From Prosopocoilus inquinatus (Eukaryota > Arthropoda > Insecta > Coleoptera > Lucanidae): a stretch of 64,000 bases of DNA. The notes beneath the pieces are model-generated. The model made no database searches. It had not been told where the DNA came from and worked only from the letters and a program-made list of their open reading frames with translations. The stretch spans positions 38,967,001 through 39,031,000 of the forward strand of contig CM069876.1 of assembly GCA_036172665.1 (NCBI GenBank). The letters are read 5' to 3'. Position 1 is the stretch's first letter, and each line of letters starts with the position of its first letter. Positions 31,798 through 44,940 of this stretch are shown piece by piece. A program made the position numbers and the translations under genes.

Positions 31798-32479
31798 TCA
31801 TCACTAATAGTTATAGTTTAAATCGTTGGTTTGCAACAAGCAACTCTACTGGATTTGTGTAAAATGTCTGTGTTTTAAATGACAGTAAGAGGGACTTTCT
31901 AACGTTGGTCGATAATCGTTAAAATAAAATATACTTTAGTCCCAGAAGTTCAAATGGTTATGCAAGTTGATAGGCCATAACTTGTTTAGAAAAGGAAAGA
32001 GATTACTTTTATTATATATATTTTTTGGATCCATTAAAGCAGTAATTTTAACAGGCTTAAAAATTATTCCAAATCACGCTTAATCTGTGAATGCGATGAA
32101 TTTAGTTTAAAAACTGTGAATGCGGTGAATTTACGTTTAAGAAACATCACTAGAATTTAAAAAATCAAAGGCATTATAAGTTAATATGTAGGGTGATACA
32201 TAATAGGTAGAGATTTTCTGTGTGTTGTTCTAAGTTCTAAAATAAAGGAATAAAAAACATGCTTTGTTACTTTTGAGTTACTTGATTGAGTATGAAGATT
32301 TGGCTGGATTGGTTTAATCCAAAAACCAAATTGCCTGGAAAAAGATGAGTATTAACATCGGTAACTTAAAAATAATTTAAAACCAAAGGATTATCCATGA
32401 TATTAGTGACTAGTGAAATTCCATTTTCAAACCTGATTTCTAAAAGTTTAGAAATGGCTACGCTTGCGGATTTTAATAA

Positions 32480-33480
32480 ATGGTTTTGGGAACGTAACCT
32501 ATATTTTATAGAGACTCGAGGTTTATTTTCGACTTTTGTTCAAAATCAAATCATTTGAATGAAGCAGATTAAAATTAAATTAATTAAATAAAAAATTGCT
32601 GAAAATCGTAATTCTTTTTAGTGCCCTTTAAAACATCCAGAAGAGAGATTTCCTTTCAAAGTTTTAACTTTTTAACACTTCCTTGTATTTGTCAACAAGG
32701 CGGACAATCAGATTACAATGTTTTATTTAATTTGTGTCTCTTGTATTTTTATTTAATTGTTTCATTTGAAAACACTCTTAGTCGTAACTACCTATTATGA
32801 ATGACCCTGTATTAAAATGAACCCCTCAAAGTATCATATTTTTTTCAAGACCGAGAAAACTGAGAAATTAAAGAATATTAGGAGTAATAGTTAGTTAAGT
32901 AATTTAAAACTATTCTAAGATAAACAATAAGGTGTGTTGGACATTCTGTTATTCTGTTATTCAATTAGTCAGTCTTTGTTCTTGTGTTGATCGATGAATA
33001 AATGGATTTGGAAACGTAACCTATATTTTATAGAGACTCGGGGTTTATTTTCCACTTTTGTTTAAAATCAAATCATTTAACTGAAGCAGATTAAAATTAA
33101 ATTAATTAAATTAAAAATTGCGGAAAATCGTAATTCTTTTTAGTGCCCTTTAAAACACCCAGAAGAGAGATTTCCTTTCAAAGTTTTAACTTTATAACAC
33201 TTCCTTCTATTTGTCAACAAGGCGCACAATTAGATTACAATGTTTTATTTAATTTGTGTCTCTTGTGTTTTTATTTAATTGTTTCATTTCAAAACACTCT
33301 TAGTCGTAACTGCCTATTATGAATGACCCTGTATTAAAATGGAACCCTCATATCGTATCATATTTTTCCAAGACCGAGAAAACTGAGAAATTAAAAAATA
33401 GATATTAGGAGTAATATTTAGTTAAGTAATTTAAAACTATTCTGAGATAAACATTGCAGTGTGTTGGACATTCTGTGATT
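32480..33480. repeat. 522-bp tandem duplication
   Basis: Landmarks recur 522 bp apart: 'aacgtaacctatatttta' at 32491 and 33013, 'agtgccctttaaaac', 'gaatgaccctgtattaaaa' and 'gtgtgttggacattctgt'. The copies run about 32480-32955 and 33002-33475 with small differences, and the short joint between them is unique. There is no open frame. It could be a local duplication or two head-to-tail copies of a transposon end. Confidence 0.75.
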
Positions 33481-33655
33481 CTTGTTATGATTAAGAAGTT
33501 ATAATTTTCACTGTTATAATTAATTTGTTAATTATGAGAATTCGATTAATTTTTTTTATTTGTTTAATTACTGAATTTGACGTCCTTGCATTTTCAAATT
33601 ATATTTGGTCTTTATTTAATCTTGTAAACTACGTGACGTATTTGTTAATAATACA

Positions 33656-33735
33656 AAAACTTGGCTTAATTGGTTAGACCGCAAGACAGTGTCAGTCCAG
33701 GACCCTCAAAGTTAAAGATTCGTCCATGATGAGAA
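33656..33735 (+). repeat. tRNA-SINE-like fragment (copy 2)
   Basis: It opens with TTGGCTTAATTGGTTAGACC, close to a pol III A box, and 'agattcgtcc' at about 33716 stands where a B box would be. It matches 14749-14835. Confidence 0.4.
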
Positions 33736-33980
33736 CAAACCCTTAATTAATACTGAGCCACTTTTGTGAAGAGAAATAGACTTTATGATAATGGGCGCAC
33801 TCTTCACGTCCCACTTTTAACTAGAGCTTGAAACGTGCGTCCGTTTTCATGGAAAAAATGGAAACAGAATTCTTCACCAAACAGAAGAACGAAATGCAAA
33901 ATAAGCTAAACATCGTAAGTGAGAAAGATGCGACTACACGCTCGAAGGTATAATATTTGAACGCAACCACGGTGAACAAT

Positions 33981-34903
33981 ACAGGGTGTTCTTTTACTGT
34001 GTGCAAATAAAGAAACCTCAGTATAAGTACGCGAAATGCTACCGTCTGCGGGTATTTTTTGGTGGCTACCGTATCATAGCCAAAAAATTTCGGCTGGAAC
34101 ACTTGTTTGGAACTGTTGAAATGTGCGAGAAAGATAGGAAGTTCAACTTCGCCTTCCTCTCGGTATGAACACGCCCACCGACACTGCACTCGATGTTCAA
34201 CGCAGAGTTTCGTAATAATAATCACTGATATCGTTCATTAATTATTTTATTTGAAATTTTAATTCACTGAGCGAATTAATATGTTTTGCGATGTCAACTA
34301 TCGACGAATAAATCCGAAAATTTATGCACCAATTAGGCAAGCGCGTTAAAAATGTTCTTCCTTCACCCTTTTACGTAAATCAACTTTTGTTGCAATCTCG
34401 GTACTAGCTATGAAAGTATTACTACTTACAGTCCTTGGAAACAAAGTAAATGTAAAATTTTTGAAAATAATATGGAATGAGAAATTACAATTTGTTTGTA
34501 CCTCGCTTTTAATTTGTTCGGCAATTACAAACCGCAGCTCATTGAATTGCACTAGATTTTAATTTAATACTTAAACTTGTAATTACTTGCAGTGAAGTTA
34601 ATTTAAATTGTAAACGTTTTGACGGACCAGCTGATCTGAGCGGCGCTGAGTAACATCGTTCCTCCTGGAGATCCAGGAAAGCACTGACCGTGGCCTACTT
34701 CGGCTGCGGATCGTAATTGAAGAGGTGCCCACGTTCCACTTTTAGCTATGCCAGCAGTTCTCAAACGGTCTAGTGAAAATCTGCCGCTGCGTTTTTCTCT
34801 AAAACTATTACATTTATATTAAGAACATATGAGTTCAATCGTTGCCATTCATGGTGATATATTGCAGGTTTAAACATTTGCACACAGTAAAAGAACATCC
34901 TGT
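33981..34903. mobile_element. 923-bp TIR element
   Basis: Inverted termini of 27 bp, 33981-34007 against 34877-34903, differ at one base (ACAGGGTGTTC... against ACAGGATGTTC...). The 134-codon minus-strand frame crossing the left end is therefore not a host gene. The interior has no recognisable transposase. The ends belong to the ACAGGGTG type seen in other elements of this window. Confidence 0.65.
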
Positions 34904-35499
34904 GTATTAGGTGACGCTACAAGAGCACTGCTTGAATCAATTGCGAGAGCCAGAGGTGCAAAATATCACTGCGCGAGAGGGAACGATGTTTAATCCTTCA
35001 CTATGAGATAACATTAAAGTATTCCTCGCAGTTGCGTGCACGTTCCGAACGCCCGCGTTACTACCTATTAATTCTTTACCGTGAACGCAACATATTTTTA
35101 AAAACACATGCAAAAAATATTTTAAACAATTTCTCATTTAAGTAGGTATTTCAGCCAACACCAAGGAATAAAATTATTATTTTTTAATGTACCTACTCTT
35201 GCACATACTGAAACGAATAAAGCGAGAATAATTTAATAAATTGAACGTAATCTGTGTTTGCAACACTTCATATGATAACCCCAAGTGAAGAAAGTTGTAT
35301 GTGCCAGCGAACTCACGAATGACGCTGTTGGAAAAACCCATGACAGAAATGATTAGCAATCAAACCCCAAAATCTGACAAATTTAAAAAAGTCATCCAGT
35401 TGGTCACTGATGGCTTGGCTCATCGCCGTCGCCGTCGCGCCGCAGCAGTCAGCTCTTATCTTTTGCAGAGTGAAACAAACAAGTAATAATCACAATCAG

Positions 35500-35780
35500 T
35501 AAATAAATAGAATGTTACAACGCGTTCGAGCAAGAACCAACGAAGCGAACGCGTCCGATTGCGCAAGGAGTGGAGAACGTGGAGGACGTCGTCGGACTTG
35601 GTGATAACTCGTTCGCTCATTGCAGAGGATCTCACTAGAGAGCGTGCCTCCGTGGTTAAATGGGAACAATAAAAGTTGTTAACATTAGCGAGTTAATACC
35701 GTCACGGATAAGTGGTGTGGTGGGTATTTGAGGTATTCGAGCTGGTAGTCGATGTTAACAGCGTGGAGGATCCACCAGGT
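35500..35780 (+). promoter_or_regulatory. CpG-rich 5' region of PGRP gene B
   Basis: The sequence becomes rich in CpG (for example 35520-35600) just before the first coding exon, and a GATA-type TTATCT is present at 35456. This is where the promoter and 5' untranslated region would be expected. The exact start site cannot be read. Confidence 0.4.
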
Positions 35781-36207
35781 ATGGTGTCGGAAGCGGTTCT
35801 TTCCGAACAAGCCAGCATCCCTCGTGTGGATAAAAGTGAGTGCGATGTGGTGAGTGTGAGCAGTTCGGATGAAGATGAAAGTGAAGGTGCTATCGTGCTG
35901 TCGCAAGCGGAGGAAAATAAAAGTCCTTGTTTTCAAAACATTGAAGTGACCAATTCCACCGATGTACATTTCGGAAATAAAACCTACTACCAGGGACCAG
36001 TGACCATAAAACAAATTTTATACGCGACTCCCAACGGGGACGGTGTTAACGGTGGAATCGAGAACCTTGCGATTAAAGATAAGTGCGTCGTAGATGGGAT
36101 TTATAGCAAGGATAACGAAGGATACGTGACGGACTCTGTATCTCATACGAATGGATACGTGAAAAATAACAATGACAAGAACAGTGTTCCCTCGGGAGTT
36201 AGCCAAG
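35781..36207 (+). CDS. first coding exon of a PGRP-LC/LA-like receptor, gene B
   Basis: The ATG at 35781 (GGTATGG context) is the first ATG of the open frame. It encodes about 142 residues of a hydrophilic, acidic N-terminus (SVSSSDEDESE), then NSTDVHFGNKTYYQGPVTIK at about 55-75. That motif is the RHIM-like element (V/I-x-F/I-G-N-x-T) found before the membrane anchor in insect PGRP-LC, -LE and -LA, which couples the receptor to Imd. The exon ends at CAAG|GTAAAA (36207/36208) in phase 1. The next phase-compatible exon with a membrane segment is at 57928. The family assignment of the motif is from memory. Confidence 0.72.
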
Positions 36208-36593
36208 GTAAAACAAACAAGCAAACAAGCGGAAACGAGCGCGGTGTACTTTCACAAGTACACCTGACCTGTTGTCAAACAATCGTGTTTAACGTAGTTA
36301 TTATAATGCGGTAAAACCTTGAAAACAATTTTGTATGGTGAATAACAATTCAATGTCCATGTAGGAGCGCTGGATTTTAAACAAATCGTTCTGCATTAAT
36401 GGAAATAGGTGGTTTCTCAGAACTGTTTATCAGAGACACACATTTTTTTCTCTGACTGACTCAAGTTAATAAGAAGAAAGGCTATAAAACATAAACGTTA
36501 AAATAAAACATAACATTTAGACATTCTAGAAAAGCACCTTCTTTTTTTAAAATGTTATACTTCATAGGAATTAATCTTTTCTAAAACATCTAC

Positions 36594-36747
36594 AGGGTTA
36601 CAACGAATTAAAGGGGGATCTCGTAAACTACAAGAGATACAAAGATGGTTAAATTACAAAAAAGCTGCGCTATTTTGGAGCCTATCAAAATGTTCAAAAA
36701 ATCTTTTATACCTTTATTCGTTTCTGAGATATCTTCAAAAAACTGAA
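36594..36747. repeat. left-arm fragment of the foldback element
   Basis: It begins ACAGGGTTACAAC and matches the left arm of the copy at 36926 up to about 'cttcaaaaaactgaaaa', then stops at the shared 160-bp repeat (36748-36925). Confidence 0.6.
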
Positions 36748-36925
36748 AAGAAGAGGACCCTTAATAGGTATCGGCACTTTGATCATATTAGCTTTTGGCG
36801 TTATTCAATGGATGTTCAGAATTAAAGCGTTTGTATACGAAAAAAAGGAGAAAAGAAATATTGTACATCGCCTTACCAAGAAATATACCGATTTTAGGGA
36901 TTTGTTTTTAACGGAACACTTTGTA
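36748..36925. repeat. repeat shared with 12208-12366
   Basis: It starts 'gaggacccttaa', ends 'cactttgtata' and is joined to the foldback element on its right, exactly as at the other locus. Confidence 0.65.
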
Positions 36926-37962
36926 TACAGGGTTACAACTAATTAAAGGGCCACCATGGAAAACTCGTAAACTATAAGAGATACAAAGATGGTTAAATTA
37001 CAAAAAAGCTGCGCTATTTTGGAGCCTATCAAAATATTCAAAACAATCTTTTCTACCACTATTCATTTCTGAAATATCTTCAAAAAACTGAAAATTCTAA
37101 TTTTCGAAAATCTCGAATGTCTTATATATATATATACCTTATTTATTAAAATAGAATCATGAAACTCGATATTTTTATGTTAACTTCGATGGGCAATCTT
37201 ATAGAGTCCGAAGAAGTAGGTTAGGATTGACAGTTTCGCAAATACGACTGTCAACTGTCTTTTTTTCTTATGGACGTTGCCTTGGGTGTTCATACCACAT
37301 GATACAAAAACAAAATCTGAATACGACCGTACGACACACTTGCTTTTATTTTAAAACAAAATATCAGATACTACAAGATTTAGAAAAAAGAAATATCTAG
37401 TAGGCGGGTGTGTGTGTAAACATGCAGAACTAAAAAATTATTATGTATATTAATAATAAATCTTACTCAATTATGGCACTTACTTACATTTTTACATAAA
37501 AAAATTGCTTTTTAACAAAAATTCTTAGTAACCTAATGTTTTGTTTTAAAACAAAAGCATTAATGTTCATACGGTCGTATTCCAAAATAATTTCTGCATC
37601 ACGTGCTATGAATATTTAAGGTAGCGTCGATAAGAAAAGAAACAGTTGACAGTCGTATCTGCGAAACTGTCAAACCTAATCTATTTCTTCGAACTGCATT
37701 AGGTTGTCCGTCGGATTTAATATAAAAACATTGAACTTTATGATTCTATCTTGAGAAATAAAGAAGATATTGGAAATTTTCGAAAATGAGAATTTTCAGT
37801 TTTTTTGAAAATATTTCAGAAACGAATGAAAATAGAAAAGATTTTTTTGCATATTATTTTAGACCTCAAAATAGCGTAACTTTTCTATAATTTAACCATC
37901 TTTGTATCTCTTATAGTTTACGAGATCCCCATGGTGGCCCTTTAATTAGTTGTAACCCTGTA
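36926..37962. mobile_element. foldback element, copy 2 (about 1.04 kb)
   Basis: It has terminal inverted repeats ACAGGGTTACAAC and GTTGTAACCCTGT with TA at both borders, and long complementary arms. It is the more complete copy of the family seen at 12367-13280. It lies in the first long intron of PGRP gene B. Confidence 0.7.
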
Positions 37963-40070
37963 CACTTGACGGGAATAAATTATTTTCAGTTAGAATCATC
38001 TCTTTCTTCTAAAACCTACCTATAATTGAAGATAATTGAATCATTTTTAGTTAGAAGCATCCTTCTTTTTTTCTAAAACGTCTGTACTTGATAGAAATTA
38101 AATTATTTCCAGTTGGATTTTTTTTTTGTAAACCCTATATACTTGAAGGGAATTAAACTATTTTCAGTTAAAATCTTCAAGTGAATGAGATGGAAAATAG
38201 TAAAAGGCGATAATGCTTTTTGAGCAGCAACAGAAATAAAAGAATGAAAATCGATTCTTTTTTGTTTATGCAAGTTTTAATCTTTGGAAAAATTTGGTCG
38301 ACGTTTTTAAATATTTTGGCGATTCGTTCCTTAAAGCAGTGCAGACGAAAATAAGTAGAAAAGAAATTAAAGAACATGAGTTTCTGAAATCTGAATGAAA
38401 TTTTTAAATCATTAAAAAATTCAAAACAAAATAATGCAATTATTAGATATCACTTCGAATTTAGTAATATTATTAATACTGAAGGAAATGCGTCTACTTA
38501 TCTCTCAAATGTTTCTAGAAAAGTGCTTTAATTTAATTTTTTTGAAGAGACGTAAGGCACATCTCCTAATTCAAATTATTTTTTATTATTTTCACTGTTT
38601 TACACATTTAGTTAAAAGAATGAAATTATAGAACTCTAAAAGTCAAGTACATTTAGCAGTTTTCCTTAAGAATGGATTCCAAAATCGAAAGCATTTCGAC
38701 TCTCATAACTCTCTAATTTCTTGAAATTAATGTTTTATTGTTGGAAAAAATTAAACAAAATTACAGAAATTTAAAAATCGCTTCAAGTTTGATAGGTGTT
38801 TAGACAGTTTTCAAATACAGAACCTTTTCACAATTCTTTCATTCCTTGAATTAAAATATATATATTTTGTTTATTTTCGGTGTACGTCATAAATAAATTA
38901 TAACAATTTGTCAATCACATACATTTAATATCTGCCTCGGTGCTAAATATAACAACACCGGTCGGTCCAGTATATTATTTGCCGGTCACACCAAGTTTTT
39001 TTGTTAAAATTAAAATTTTCACACTAAACCTATGTTAATTTTTATACTGAACAATAGTGGTTTCTAATAAAATCAAAGTCTTTCTACTCTTATAAGTCTT
39101 TAGTTTCTTCAATCAATTTTTAAACATTTTCTTTCCTATTAGTTTTCACTATTAAAAAAAATTAATAAAAAGTCGATAAAAAATCGAGAGCCTTTCTATT
39201 AATTAATTCTAATAAAATATTTTTTTTTCTTTTCAGTATTTAAAAAAAATGACAAGAAGTGAAATTATAAAACGAGAGCCTTTCTATTTTCATGAGTATC
39301 TATTTTCTATAATTTTTTAACTTTTAACTGCTTTAAATAGTTATAAAATAAAAAAAAATTAGATGAATATAAAAGTCAATCGACTTTAATGTTTAGAAGT
39401 GTTTCCAAAAAATTGTTTCCGAAAATGAGAATCCATTTTCTACTCTCAAAAATTCCTTTTTTTTTTCTTTTCACTATTCACGTTATCAAATAATTTTGGT
39501 TTAAATTAAAATTATGAAAATTGTAATAGTCAACTAACTTTCAATACTTAGCATTTTCTCGTAAGAATTGCTTTTAAAATCAAGGACTTTTCATCCTAAG
39601 AAATACTTAATTGGTCTATACTAAGTCAATACTAAATCTAGATTTAATTTCAACCAGTCACGCTATAGGTATTAATGATTAATGAATTAATATAATGAAG
39701 TTCTCGAAACAGTTTGACAACCTATTTTATAAACTGTAACGCATGTGACAAATCATTTTATAATAATGATATTTTTATTGATGCCACTCCTTTTTTATAA
39801 ACAATGGTCATACAATTCAGTCATTTTTATATACAAAAAAATAAAAATCTTTTTTATCGATTTTTTTTAATAGTCCTGAAAGTGGTGTACAAGAAAGCAA
39901 AACATTGCAAGAAACTTATTATAATTTAGAAAAAATAATAAATACGATATTTAGGTCAGTCAGGTTGGTATTTTATTTGTCAAACTACTTTTGAATCTTT
40001 GATGAACAGTATCAATTGCATTTATAATAATATTTTTTGGTGTTTACAGTCAAAATATAAAGTATAAAAT
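37963..40070. other. AT-rich intronic DNA
   Basis: There are short A- and T-rich tracts and repeated 'ctttctattttcat' style words, with no paired repeats, RNA genes or supported exons recognised. Confidence 0.45.
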
Positions 40071-40380
40071 GTAAGTACAAAGTTTTTTTAATCTCAAACC
40101 GGACAGAAAAATTAAGGGAAACACACTCAACGTTTCGCTATAGATTTATAGCTTCGTCACTCCTGATATGTACAGCCAGGGTTAAAAGTAATGTCTCTCG
40201 AATAAATTTACATTTTATAATTGAAGTTTGTTCTTGTCCGATGAAAATTGAAAGTACACAGTTTTTTTAATCTCAAACCGGACAGAAAAATGAAGGGAAA
40301 CACATTCATCGTTTCGCTACAGATTTATAGCTTCGTCAGGAGTGACGAAGCTAGACATTACTTTTAACCCTGGCTGTACA
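40071..40380. repeat. direct and inverted repeat with a second hammerhead-like motif
   Basis: Two direct copies (about 40071-40165 and 40249-40340, period about 178) share 'aatctcaaaccggacagaaa' and 'cgtttcgcta'. After the second copy an inverted piece of the first follows. On the minus strand of copy 2 the order CTGACGA - GCTA/TAGC hairpin - GAAAC is present (about 40338-40309). In copy 1 the leading C is G. Stems I and III are not convincing. Confidence 0.45.
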
Positions 40381-41605
40381 TGTACTGGATATCTCATAAC
40401 GTACGAGGAAACGAAAAGGGCCAATCTAATAAACTACTGTTAAAAAAATATGCAACTAAAAATTTATAAGAGTTAAGAGTGAAATTAATTAACGAGCAAA
40501 AGTAACTATCTGTAGTAATATTGTACGTTTTAAATTCTAATTTGGGGTATTTAAGAATTAAAGAAACAACTACTTAAAAATGATAATCATTTTATTTATT
40601 TATTTTTCAAAAAGGCTGTTTATATTGTTGAAAACCGCTGATTAATTAAAAGAAAAGCAGAAAACTGGTTGATACAGAAGTTTTATGAATAGTGGTACAT
40701 ATTTAGAGTTTGTTGAATAATAGAATTGTAGTTTGTGAAATAAGTTTTATTAAACAAAGAGAAATTGGTGTAAATTAAAAAAGAAAAAAGAAATTAACAA
40801 TAATTCAAACTGCTGGAAGTTTCTTGTTTATTAGGTTTTATTATTATTATTTTGATGTCCTGTATAGGTAATCTTTCAATCTGTACTGGGCGTCTCGCCC
40901 AGTACATTAAATTAATGAACATTGTACAGTGAGTAAATTATTACTCCAAAGTATTTTTAAATTTGATTTAAATGTTAATCAATCTTTTACATGTTAAATA
41001 TGAAAATTTATTCGTCAACAAATTGAAAGTGACAGAACGACATTCTTTCAGTTTTTTTGGGAAATAGAAAAAATTTGGAACGTATTTAACTATGTTAGTA
41101 CCACTCCTAAATGTAAAAATGGAAAAAACAAAGAAATGTACAAAAACATGGGAATACGAAAAAAGGACCCAAAATACAATTTTTTATTTTTTAATCTCTT
41201 CATTATTTCATAAAATCCGATCGAATAAATGTTTTTACACTTTGTTTTTTGATTGTTATGAAATTAATCGCACCATTTCTGCGTAACAAACGATTACGAT
41301 TAGTAATGCCTCATAATGAAGTTAGCAGTAATTGTGTGGGTGTGTCAGTTTGATGAATTACACGCACGTCATGAACACGAGCACGAGCAAGACCTAGATA
41401 CTATACAAAAGTATTTCTCAAACTATAGTCAGGTATACAGTATGTAAACAGCTTTCTGTGGCTAGGGCGTTTGCCAGATGGCCAACAGAAAAAAAAATCG
41501 AAATACCTAAACATGATAAAGACTAAACTGTGTGAATTATGCAGTCTTTCACACACTTTGATGTTAACACTCATTATTACCATGCCACGATATCGGTTGT
41601 ATGTA

Positions 41606-41770
41606 TACAGGGTGCTACATTAATGAACGCAACATAGAAAATCCCATGTTAATCTAAAGGTGCTCGAAATTCCGTTTAGGTTGTTTAAAGTACTCTTCAA
41701 GATGAATATGTCTGTGGAATTTTTGATTTGCTCCGTTTTAAAATATTGTAAAAAAAGAGATAACTTAGTT
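41606..41770. repeat. left-end fragment of the 43630-type foldback element
   Basis: It starts TACAGGGTGCTACATT and follows the left arm of the element at 43630 for about 150 bp, with clear divergence. Confidence 0.55.
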
Positions 41771-42039
41771 TAGTAGTAGGGTTTTCTTTGTATTTTCTTT
41801 TATTTTTTTCATTTGAGATAGGCATTTATTACAATGTTATAATTTATACATTCAAGGAAACGGTGGGAGAACAGTGCAGATTCATTTGTAACTGAACTGT
41901 ACCTTGTGATTGTTGTTGTCTGTTGTCTTATGTTTTTGTTTTTTTTTTTTGTATTACGAATACATTTTCTTGCTTCAACAATAAAAAAAAAAAAAAAGAT
42001 TTGGTAACTAAATTCCTAACTATTAGCACGGCCTTGATC

Positions 42040-43629
42040 AATGATTGTGAAAACTGGACCTCCGTTCGGAATTTTATTTGTTTTCGTGTTGTTCTAATTT
42101 AAGGATGTTTGTACACACGTACTACATAAATAATGTATGTACTTCTCCTTAAAGTAAAATAATGTGGAAACCGGAAACACAAACATCCTGTATTTTAGCC
42201 TGATTTGATTTGAGTAATCTTTAGTTTTGAAGATGGCTTCAGTTTACATCACTTTTCTTTTTCCAACAACGGCATTCAATAAGTATTTAATTCCGCATTG
42301 GCGTCGTTAAAATTTACTTACGATTCGAAATCTTATCTCGACAATTTAAATATACTTATACTTATAAGCTATAGGCAAACATTCTTTTTCTCATCATAAG
42401 TCAAACACAACCCGGCTCGACTACAGTTGTTTGTACGATAATTATACTATTTAATTTGTAATTTAGTGAGTTCATCAGCAACGAGCTAAATACTTCTTCG
42501 GAAAGTCATTATGCCACATGTACAGTCATGTTTTTCAGTAATAACTCCCACTGCAAATGTTAAATTGCTGCCTAATTGCTTTCTGATCCCTGTAATAGGT
42601 ACACAGACCAGACGTGAAACAAAATTAAACACGTGCTTATTTAATACCTTTTAAATTGCGACTTAAAATTTAATTGGGAGACATTACTAAGAAGCATGAC
42701 TGTTCCTACTCACAAGTCACAATCAGACAAAGAAATGATAAACACAATCACTATGACCAAACGTAAAACGACAACGGACTTCAACCTTTGTGTACATTGT
42801 AATCTCGTAATTGCCGGGAGATTATTGACATTTCTTAATTGCACCTCGTTTACGTATGCATTACACAAGACTTAATTCTTAATTCAGCCAATAGGTATGC
42901 TTAAGCCAAAATTGTCTGAACAAGTTTTCAAATGGTTAAACACGGATTGTCAGAAGTGCGTCAGTCAAGACGTAATTGTTACAGTTTTGCTGCGAAATGT
43001 AACAGTAAAACATGCACTGACGTAATTGTTCGCTATATAAATAAATAAATGCAATCGCGAAACTCATTTACGTGCGTTTTGTAAAACGAGAAGCAAATCG
43101 TGCAGGTTTATGTCGTCATCACATCACATCATACAGACTTTCACGTCCATTACATAAACAAGTTTAACGCCAGTTATCATATCGAACGCAAATATATTTG
43201 CTCTAATTAACAGGATGTTAAGTGATTATAATTTTCCCAAGATACTGCGAAATGTTATTAAATTACGTTCACTCGGTATAGTAAAAATTCTCCCCTGTAT
43301 TGCATAATCATAATAATCTGTCGCCAAAGACACATGGAATTGACGTAAATTCCAAGAAATCCTTTCTCTTATTTATCGTTAAAATAGACTTTAATGCATC
43401 AGCCTTATAATATATGCATTTATCTTTCATGCGGCTGCTTAGAGAAATTTAATCATGTAGGGGTCAACTAAATGTCGCATGATATCATTAAATACAGTAA
43501 AGTCGCAAAAATTTTATCGTATCTATACATTAAATTCAATGTTAGTTGAGGTTTAGAGTCCAAAAGGTTTGTTTTATGTTTTTGCCATGCATCGTTTTAT
43601 ATCTTGGATTTTTTTTAAGAACATCATTA
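42040..43629. other. AT-rich intronic DNA
   Basis: No gene, RNA gene or paired repeat was recognised. Words such as 'cagcacggccttgat' near 42025 continue the fragment above. Confidence 0.4.
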
Positions 43630-44204
43630 TACAGGGTGCTGCGTTTTGAAACGCAACATTGGAAATTCCATGTTAACTTAAAGTTACTCGAATATTGGCT
43701 TCCCTAATTATTTTACAGTAAAATTCCATTCAAGTTTCTTAAAGTACTCTTCAAGATGAATCTGCCTGTGAAGTTTGAGAGTTTTTCATTCGCTCAGTTT
43801 CGAGATATTTAAAAAAAAAGCAGTGACGAAATTCAATTTATACTAAAATATCAGCACGGCCTTGATTAGTAAATGTTAAATAAAATAAATTACTGGGAAA
43901 GATTTTTCCATCAAACTTTTTCAAAAACGACTAGATTTGTTAATTATCTGCCCAGTTTTACTATCACTGATCAAATTGGTGCTGAGAGTTTGGAATAAAT
44001 TGAATTTCGTTCCTGATCTTTGTTAAATATCTCGAAACTGAGCGAATGAAAAATTCTCAAACTGCACAGACAGATTCATCTTGAAGAGTACTTTTAAAAA
44101 CCTAAATGGAATTTTGCTTTAAAATAATTAGGGAAGGCAATATTCGAACCCTTTTAAATTAACATGGGATTTCCTATGTTGCGTTTCAAATTCAGCACCC
44201 TGTA
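43630..44204. mobile_element. 575-bp foldback MITE
   Basis: The ends TACAGGGTGCTG and CAGCACCCTGTA are perfect inverses, and complementarity extends about 240 bp inward on each side. Fragments of the same family are at 15030 and 41606. Confidence 0.75.
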
Positions 44205-44376
44205 TATATCTGCTCTTGCATCTGATACTTTTAAAAAAACCTCTCTCTCTCCTCTCTCAACTTGTAGATATTTCAGCCCTTCACATTAATTATTATTATA
44301 TACAGATGTTGTTCAAATGATTAACTAAAAACTATAAAAAAAAATATTATGTAGCAAACCCGCTTTAATTTGTTAT

Positions 44377-44432
44377 CCTACTGCAATGTCAGGTCAAAAA
44401 GCGATCGTAGGATGTCGCTGTTTTATCTATTT
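44377..44432. repeat. 55-bp repeat shared with 31742-31797
   Basis: This is the second copy of the 'tatcctactgcaatgtcagg' repeat. See the entry at 31742. Confidence 0.5.
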
Positions 44433-44660
44433 AAAAACCATAAGTTATAAAATTATTGTAAAACGCAAGAATTTTATCTCTTTGCAAGCTGTCATTGTAT
44501 TTATTACTTATTTTTGAACACGACTATAATGTAATCTACTGAATTCCAAGAATCAAAACCAGTTAGGTTATTTATTCCTAATTTAGATGTTTGATACTCT
44601 GGTTATTACTTGTGAAACATGTCAAAGTGAAGCTTAATGTCAACAAGGAACGATTGGCCA

Positions 44661-44783
44661 AGTTTCTTCACCTCTTGATAAATTTATCTGCCAAATATTA
44701 TCCTTGGAAACCATTGTATCGATAATAGTTTCCGAGGATGTTACCCGGCAAATAAATTTATCAAGAGGTGAAGAAATCGGGCA
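44661..44783. mobile_element. hairpin MITE, copy 2
   Basis: It has the same hairpin plan as 23713-23837: TTTCTTCACCTCTTGATAAA at the left and its inverse at the right, loop around 'accattgtatcgat'. Confidence 0.65.
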
Positions 44784-44821
44784 ACAGTGAAGTAAATAGA
44801 GTGAGTTTTAATCTGTTTCCT

Positions 44822-44940
44822 TAAATAATTGAAATTAACCTCCGCTCACAATATTTTTTTATATCCGTAGATACGTATTTCGGCAGTTAAGCTGCCATCT
44901 TCAGTACGCTGTCGTCAGCGGAGGTTAATTTCAATTATCT
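44822..44940 (-). ncRNA. short element with inverted ends and hammerhead-like motif (copy D)
   Basis: Inverted 24-bp ends (44822-44845 and 44917-44940) enclose one hammerhead-like motif: CTGAAGA at 44904-44898, GGCAGC/CTGCC stem II, GAAA at 44881-44878, ATC|TACG and stem I CGTA/TACG. The predicted cut is between 44870 and 44869. It looks like a shorter relative of the inverted pair at 25690-25960. Confidence 0.5.

Noticed and set aside
33821..34225. 134-codon open frame on the minus strand
   Set aside because: It crosses the terminal inverted repeat of the element at 33981-34903 and has no recognisable domain.
35712..35780. Earlier start of the gene B first exon at 35712
   Set aside because: The frame there opens with GTG, not ATG. 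The first ATG in good context is at 35781.
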